Source: Hymenobacter monticola (GTDB lineage: Bacteria; Bacteroidota; Bacteroidia; Cytophagales; Hymenobacteraceae). From it: 64,000 nucleotides of DNA. Shown here piece after piece: positions 60,012 through 64,000 of the stretch; within the stretch, counting starts at the first letter, position 1, and each line of letters starts with the position of its first letter. Where the stretch lies: contig NZ_CP094534.1 in the NCBI RefSeq assembly GCF_022811645.1, positions 682,001-746,000 on the forward strand, in the 5' to 3' direction. The translations under genes and the position numbers were made by a program. Under the pieces are notes generated by a model. It was not told the origin of the DNA. It was given only the letters and a program-made list of their open reading frames with translations, and did no database searches.

Positions 60012-61784
60012 ATGAGTTCCCAGAAGTCCTTGTTTCGCCGCAAAACCATTGCGGCCATTCTCCAAAACCCACCCGCCGACCACGAAGGCCAGGCCGGCGG
60101 CCTGGCCCGCCACCTCACCGTGCGCGACCTCACGGCGCTGGGCATTGCGGCCATCATCGGGGCAGGCATCTTCAGTACCATCGGCAAGGCCAGCCTCGAC
60201 GGGGGCCCGGCGGTGTCGCTGCTGTTCGTGTTCACGGCGGTGGCCTGCGCGTTTTCGGCGCTGTGCTACGCGCAGTTTGCGGCCACCATTCCGGTCAGCG
60301 GCTCGGCTTACACTTATGCTTATGCCTCGTTTGGCGAGTTAGCGGCCTGGATTATCGGCTGGGCGCTGATAATGGAGTACGCGGTGGGCAACATCGTGGT
60401 GGCCATTTCTTGGTCCGATTACTTCACCGGGCTGCTCGATGGAATTGGGTTACACATCCCCGACTACCTCAGCACCGGCACCCAGAGCGCCTACCAGGGC
60501 TATCACTCGGCTCTTAATGCCATGATTGCGCATCAGCCGCTCACGGCGGCGCAGGAGGCCAGCTACAAGCTCTGGGCCACCGCGCCGCTGCTGTTCGGCG
60601 ACTTTCACCTGGTGTGCGACCTGCCGGCCTTCCTCATCACGGTGCTCATCACCGCGCTGGTGTATGTGGGCATCAAGGAAAGCAAGAACGCCTCCAACCT
60701 GCTGGTGCTGCTCAAGCTGATTGTGGTGTTCGTCGTCATTGCGGTGGGCGCCTTCTACGTGCAGCCGGCCAACTGGACGCCCTTCGCCCCCAACGGCGTA
60801 AGCGGCGTGCTCAAGGGCGTGTCGGCCGTGTTTTTTGCCTACATCGGCTTCGATGCCATCTCGACTACGGCCGAGGAGTGCAAGAACCCGCAGCGCGACT
60901 TGCCCAAAGCTATGATGTATGCCCTCGTCATCTGCACGGTGCTCTACGTCATCATCACGCTGGTGCTCACGGGCATGGTGAGCTACAAGGAACTCGGCGT
61001 GGGCGACCCGCTCTCCTTCGTGTTTGCCAAAGTGGGCCTCTCGCGCCTGTCGGGTCTGGTGGCGGTGAGTGCGGTGTTTGCCATGGCCTCGGTGCTGCTG
61101 GTGTTTCAGCTGGGGCAGCCGCGCATCTGGCTCACGATGAGCCGCGACGGGCTGCTGCCATCGGTGTTTTCGCGCATCCACCCGCGCTTCCACACGCCTT
61201 CGTTCAGCACCATTGTCACGGGCTTTTTTGTGGCCGTGCCGGCGCTGGTGCTGAACATGGATTTGGTGGTGGACCTCACCAGCATCGGCACGCTGTTCGC
61301 GTTTGCGCTGGTGTGCGGCGGCATCCTCATCATCGACCCCTATGGCAAATCGGAGGCCCGCTTCAAGGTACCTTACATCAACGGGCAGTGGCTGGTGCCG
61401 CTGATTCTGGTCATCGGCGCTTTCCTGGTGATTCGCTACAACGCGGCCGCCAACCACGAGTTCTGGCTCGACGCCAGCGGGGCCCATGGCTGGCTGCAAA
61501 CCGATGCCGTGAGCGGCAAGGTCACGGGCGGCTTCGCCCACCAGATTCCCACGCTGGTGTTCTTCCTGTTCTGCATCGGGCTGAGCATCTTGTCCTTCCG
61601 CAAGAAGCTGTCGTTGCTGCCCACCTTGGGCCTGCTCATCAACCTCTATTTGATGACCGAGCTGGGCATCAGCAACTGGACCTTGTTCTTCGTGTGGCTG
61701 CTGATTGGGCTGGCGGTATACTTCGGCTACGGCTACCGCAACTCCCGGCTGGGCAAGTCCGGCCCGCAGCCCGTGGCGGCGTAA
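60012..61784 (+). CDS. Amino-acid permease (APC superfamily, CAT-like)
   Basis: 590 aa with about 13-14 membrane helices. The first-helix motif LGIAAIIGAGIFSTIGKAS is the APC unwound substrate site. FSALCYAQFAATIPVSGSAY and FFAYIGFDAISTTAEECKNP, then QRDLPKAM, are the family signature of cationic/neutral amino-acid transporters of the YfnA/CAT type. The start is ATG 60012, since the open frame upstream to 59934 overlaps the previous gene. The substrate cannot be read from sequence. A terminator follows at once. Confidence 0.92.
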   Translation: MSSQKSLFRRKTIAAILQNPPADHEGQAGGLARHLTVRDLTALGIAAIIGAGIFSTIGKASLDGGPAVSLLFVFTAVACAFSALCYAQFAATIPVSGSAYTYAYASFGELAAWIIGWALIMEYAVGNIVVAISWSDYFTGLLDGIGLHIPDYLSTGTQSAYQGYHSALNAMIAHQPLTAAQEASYKLWATAPLLFGDFHLVCDLPAFLITVLITALVYVGIKESKNASNLLVLLKLIVVFVVIAVGAFYVQPANWTPFAPNGVSGVLKGVSAVFFAYIGFDAISTTAEECKNPQRDLPKAMMYALVICTVLYVIITLVLTGMVSYKELGVGDPLSFVFAKVGLSRLSGLVAVSAVFAMASVLLVFQLGQPRIWLTMSRDGLLPSVFSRIHPRFHTPSFSTIVTGFFVAVPALVLNMDLVVDLTSIGTLFAFALVCGGILIIDPYGKSEARFKVPYINGQWLVPLILVIGAFLVIRYNAAANHEFWLDASGAHGWLQTDAVSGKVTGGFAHQIPTLVFFLFCIGLSILSFRKKLSLLPTLGLLINLYLMTELGISNWTLFFVWLLIGLAVYFGYGYRNSRLGKSGPQPVAA

Positions 61785-61802
61785 GCACCCAACTTGACCT
61801 GG

Positions 61803-61848
61803 CAGCAAAAAGGCCGCGACGAGGATTTCGTCGCGGCCTTTTTGCTGA
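61803..61848 (+). terminator. Terminator after the permease
   Basis: CAGCAAAAAGGCCGCGACGA / TCGTCGCGGCCTTTTTGCTG, a perfect 20-base stem with a GGATT loop and T5, 19 bases past the stop. Confidence 0.92.
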
Positions 61849-61968
61849 TTTTCTGAGCGATGCCGCCTGGACCACCGCGCAGCCAACGATGCTCAGCCGC
61901 TACCTGCCTAACTTGCTGAGGCGACAAGCGTACCGCCTGCCGAGCCGCCCCACCTTCGAGAAACGGGA

Positions 61969-62005
61969 CCGAATTTTCGTTTAGGGCTATATTTCGAAAA
62001 TTCGG
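61969..62005 (+). promoter_or_regulatory. Palindrome around a possible promoter upstream of the PAS kinase
   Basis: Perfect 11-base arms CCGAATTTTCG / CGAAAATTCGG with 15 bases between them that include TATATTTC, close to the -7 consensus. It ends 59 bases before the kinase ATG. It could be an operator. Otherwise bases 61849-62064 show no feature. Confidence 0.4.
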
Positions 62006-62064
62006 CGGGTGCCATAGCACCCTTTCGGCCGCGTTTTTTGACCTTTCCTCCTTGCTTCAAACCC

Positions 62065-63174
62065 ATGCTGGCACCTTCTCCGGAACCGTTTCATTACCTG
62101 CTCGAAGGTAGCCGCCAAACGTCTTTTATCTACAACGTGAGCATCGGCGAGCTGGTGTACGTGAGCGCAGCCTACGAGCAACTCTTCCCCGGCCACCGGC
62201 GCGAAGACGCCTCCGCCGACCTGCCGCACCTGCTGAGCTACCTGCCCGCCGACGACCAGGCCTACGCCCGCCAGTGCTTTGCCGAGCTGGCCCACGGCCA
62301 GCTGCACGACGACCTTTTGCTCCGGGTGCAGCCGCGGCCCGACCAGCCGCCGCGCTGGCTGTGCGTGCGGGCGCACCGCGGGGCCACGCCCGAGGGGCAG
62401 GTGCTACTGGCCGGCACCGTCGACGACGTGACGGTGGAGCAGGAATACATCCGCAACGCCGACAAGTACATGGCCAAGAAGAACACCACGCTGGAGATTC
62501 TGTCGCACGACCTGGCCGGGCCGTTTAACATGCTCCAGCAGCTGGCCGAGTTCATCGGGGAGAAAACCCAGGCGCTCAACGACCCGCAGGTGGAGAAGCT
62601 GATTCGGGTGATGCAGGACACCTGCCGCGACAGCGTGAACCTCATCCGCGACTTCGTGGACGGCGAATTCATGGAGTCGGCCAGCGTGGAGCTCAAGCGC
62701 GCGCGCGTGGAGCTGGTGCTGGCCCTGCGCCAGATTATGGAAACCTACCAGCAGGGCGAGCACCTGGTGGCCAAGCGCTTCAGCCTGCGGGCCGCCCAGC
62801 CCAAGGTGTTCGTCGAAATCGACCACAACAAGTTCCTGCAGGTCATCAACAACCTGATGTCGAACGCCATCAAGTTCACCCGCGAGGGCGGCCACATCGT
62901 GGTGAGCGTGGAGCAGCAGGCCCAGCACGTGCTCGTGGCCGTGGCCGACGACGGCATCGGCATTCCGGCCGAGCTGCTGCCCGTGCTCTTCGACCGCTTC
63001 ACCAAGGCCCGCCGCCCGGGCCTGCGCGGCGAAAAAACCACCGGCCTCGGCATGCACCTCATCCAAACGCTGGTGCGGCTGCACGGCGGCACCATTTGGG
63101 TGGAAAGCGAGGAAAACCGGGGCACCACGTTCTATATCCAACTGCCCAATTCTGCGGTTCAGCCCGCGGAGTAG
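62065..63174 (+). CDS. Soluble PAS sensor histidine kinase
   Basis: 369 aa without membrane helices. A PAS domain occupies residues ~10-135 (SFIYNVSIGELVYVSAAYEQ, VLLAGTVDDVTVEQEYIRNA). The H-box is LEILSHDLAGPFNMLQQLA and the HATPase has NKFLQVINNLMSNAIKFTRE, DDGIGIPAELLPVLFDRFT and TTGLGMHLIQTLVRLHGG. The signal sensed is unknown. No response regulator is adjacent; the next gene is a transposase. The start ATG 62065 gives a PAS domain directly at the N-terminus. Confidence 0.9.
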   Translation: MLAPSPEPFHYLLEGSRQTSFIYNVSIGELVYVSAAYEQLFPGHRREDASADLPHLLSYLPADDQAYARQCFAELAHGQLHDDLLLRVQPRPDQPPRWLCVRAHRGATPEGQVLLAGTVDDVTVEQEYIRNADKYMAKKNTTLEILSHDLAGPFNMLQQLAEFIGEKTQALNDPQVEKLIRVMQDTCRDSVNLIRDFVDGEFMESASVELKRARVELVLALRQIMETYQQGEHLVAKRFSLRAAQPKVFVEIDHNKFLQVINNLMSNAIKFTREGGHIVVSVEQQAQHVLVAVADDGIGIPAELLPVLFDRFTKARRPGLRGEKTTGLGMHLIQTLVRLHGGTIWVESEENRGTTFYIQLPNSAVQPAE

Positions 63175-63213
63175 CCGGGTTCTTCTGCGTTGCCCTCCGT
63201 TGGCCCCCCTGGC

Positions 63214-63768
63214 ATGAGCCCCGGCGAAATCCACTTCCTCACCTTTCGCCTGCACGGAAGCATCCCGGCCGCCACTGGGCGCGAGTTGAAAGCCGAGCTT
63301 CGCCAGGCGCAGGAGGCCGGCACCGACCACCGCCGCGCACAAAAGCAATTCTTTGCCAAGTTCGACGCCGTGCTCGACCGGGCGCCCATCGGCCCGCGCC
63401 ACTTCGAAAACGAGAAAATAGCCGAAGTACTGGCCGGCGAAATCCTGATGCTGGAAGAAACCGGCTTCCGCGTGCACGGCTTTGCCATCTTGCCCAACCA
63501 CGCGCACTTCGTGCTCGAACTGGCCAAGAATAGCCGCCTGTCCTTCGCCAAAGCCATCGACCTGCTGCACCTGCGCACCGGCACCGCCTGCCGCCGCCTC
63601 GTGCGCCCCAAGCTCCCGCCCGAAGCCGAGTTTTGGCAGGTGGGCTGGCACGAATACGAGGTGCAGGACGATGCCGAACTCACCCGCCTGCTGGCCTACG
63701 TGCGCGGCAATGCCCGGCAGGCGGGATTGCCGGCGCGGTTTGGGGAGTGGCCGTACGTGAATGAGTAA
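63214..63768 (+). CDS. REP-associated tyrosine transposase (RAYT)
   Basis: 184 aa single-strand transposase of the Y1/HUH class (Transposase_17 family). The start of the domain, IHFLTFRLHGSIPAATG, matches the usual FxTxRL opening. The metal-binding HUH motif is GFAILPNHAHFVLELAK. FWQVGWHEYEVQDDAELTRL then LAYVRGNARQAGLPA corresponds to the helix bearing the catalytic Tyr and the NPxxAGL motif, here changed to NARQAGL. RAYTs act on REP palindromes in other bacteria. A family A palindrome starts 7 bases after the stop. It is intact and possibly active. Confidence 0.88.
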   Translation: MSPGEIHFLTFRLHGSIPAATGRELKAELRQAQEAGTDHRRAQKQFFAKFDAVLDRAPIGPRHFENEKIAEVLAGEILMLEETGFRVHGFAILPNHAHFVLELAKNSRLSFAKAIDLLHLRTGTACRRLVRPKLPPEAEFWQVGWHEYEVQDDAELTRLLAYVRGNARQAGLPARFGEWPYVNE

Positions 63769-63775
63769 TTGAGGG

Positions 63776-63871
63776 AAGCACCTGTCATCCTGAGCGCAGC
63801 GAAGGACCTTATTACGTCAGAAATTTCCAGCGTAATAAGGTCCTTCGCTGCGCTCAGGATGACAGGTGCTT
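63776..63871. repeat. Family A inverted repeat adjacent to the RAYT
   Basis: Perfect 41-base arms (63776-63816, 63831-63871) with a 14-base loop, starting AAGCACCTGTCATCCTGAGC. It is the longest perfect family A copy here and is linked to the transposase gene, as expected for a REP/BIME substrate. Confidence 0.92.
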
Positions 63872-63876
63872 GCTTA

Positions 63877-64000
63877 CTACTTGGCCCGGTGAATGATGAG
63901 CACGCCGCCCAGAATCACGACCATGCCCACGAAGTGCCAGATATTAAACGCTTCGCCATCGAGCGCGCCCAGGGCCAGCGCTACGATGGGAATGAGGTAG
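63877..64000 (-). CDS. EamA-type transporter, C-terminal end (partial)
   Basis: Only the last ~41 codons lie in the window. The minus-strand reading is YLIPIVALALGALDGEAFN, IWHFVGMVVILGGVLIIHRA, K and stop, the final two helices of a DMT/EamA drug or metabolite exporter. The YLIPI and GxxxIxxGVxL-type pattern is characteristic. Substrate unknown. The gene continues beyond 64000. Its stop lies 6 bases from the family A repeat. Confidence 0.85.
   Translation of the reverse strand, partial: YLIPIVALALGALDGEAFNIWHFVGMVVILGGVLIIHRAK

Noticed and set aside
60450-61886. 478-aa open frame antisense to the amino-acid permease
   Set aside because: Gln/His/Arg-rich antisense shadow. The permease motifs on the other strand are decisive.

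Overview
The window looks like chromosome of a high-GC member of the Bacteroidota, most likely Hymenobacteraceae (Hymenobacter or a close relative). The case rests on several signs: type IX secretion (T9SS) C-terminal sorting tails, DUF4142 lipoproteins, a short ProS, a GxxExxY protein, TANNTTTG-type -7 promoter boxes with no Shine-Dalgarno sequence, and dense palindromic intergenic repeats. The genus is an inference. I found no rRNA, tRNA or CRISPR array.

Layout. 1-6.3 kb: end of a Gly-rich protein, MscS channel, MacB-like ABC permease, queA, ispD and an enoyl-CoA hydratase. 6.3-9.6 kb: a lipoprotein and three DUF4142 paralogues. 9.6-16 kb: a TMEM175-type channel gene split by an IS5-family element, then a Fic-protein gene lying between uvrA and a second, diverged copy of the uvrA 3' end. 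16-22 kb: two paralogous secreted proteins, a T9SS cargo protein, asnS and rpoN. 22-30 kb: a large hybrid histidine kinase, lipoprotein, gene debris, T9SS cargo and an outer-membrane barrel. 30-40 kb: OmpA/PD40 protein, proS, a Tyr/Gly-rich lipoprotein, FadL-type porin, a lipoprotein and an alpha/beta hydrolase. 40-48 kb: catalase, divergent prmC/ribD, free-Met sulfoxide reductase and a glutathionylspermidine synthase-like gene. 48-56 kb: GxxExxY protein, psd, glutamate dehydrogenase, cdsA, CPBP protease, dusB and a sensor kinase. 56-64 kb: AttH/CrtC-like lipoprotein, two paralogous CarboxypepD_reg proteins, an amino-acid permease, a PAS kinase, a REP-associated tyrosine transposase (RAYT) and the end of an EamA transporter.

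Housekeeping genes (queA, ispD, uvrA, asnS, rpoN, proS, prmC, ribD, psd, gdh, cdsA, dusB) are scattered among envelope and secreted proteins. psd and cdsA both serve phospholipid synthesis. The hydrolase, catalase and Met-sulfoxide reductase region may serve stress defence.

The most striking property is the intergenic repeats. At least seven unrelated palindromic families occur, and in about ten cases the arm begins at, or contains, the stop codon of the adjacent gene. In two convergent gene pairs both stop codons lie inside the two arms of one inverted repeat. One of these repeats encloses a complete GxxExxY gene. A RAYT gene sits next to one of the palindromes. The second notable locus is the uvrA tail exchange associated with the Fic gene and its palindromic, operator-like upstream region.
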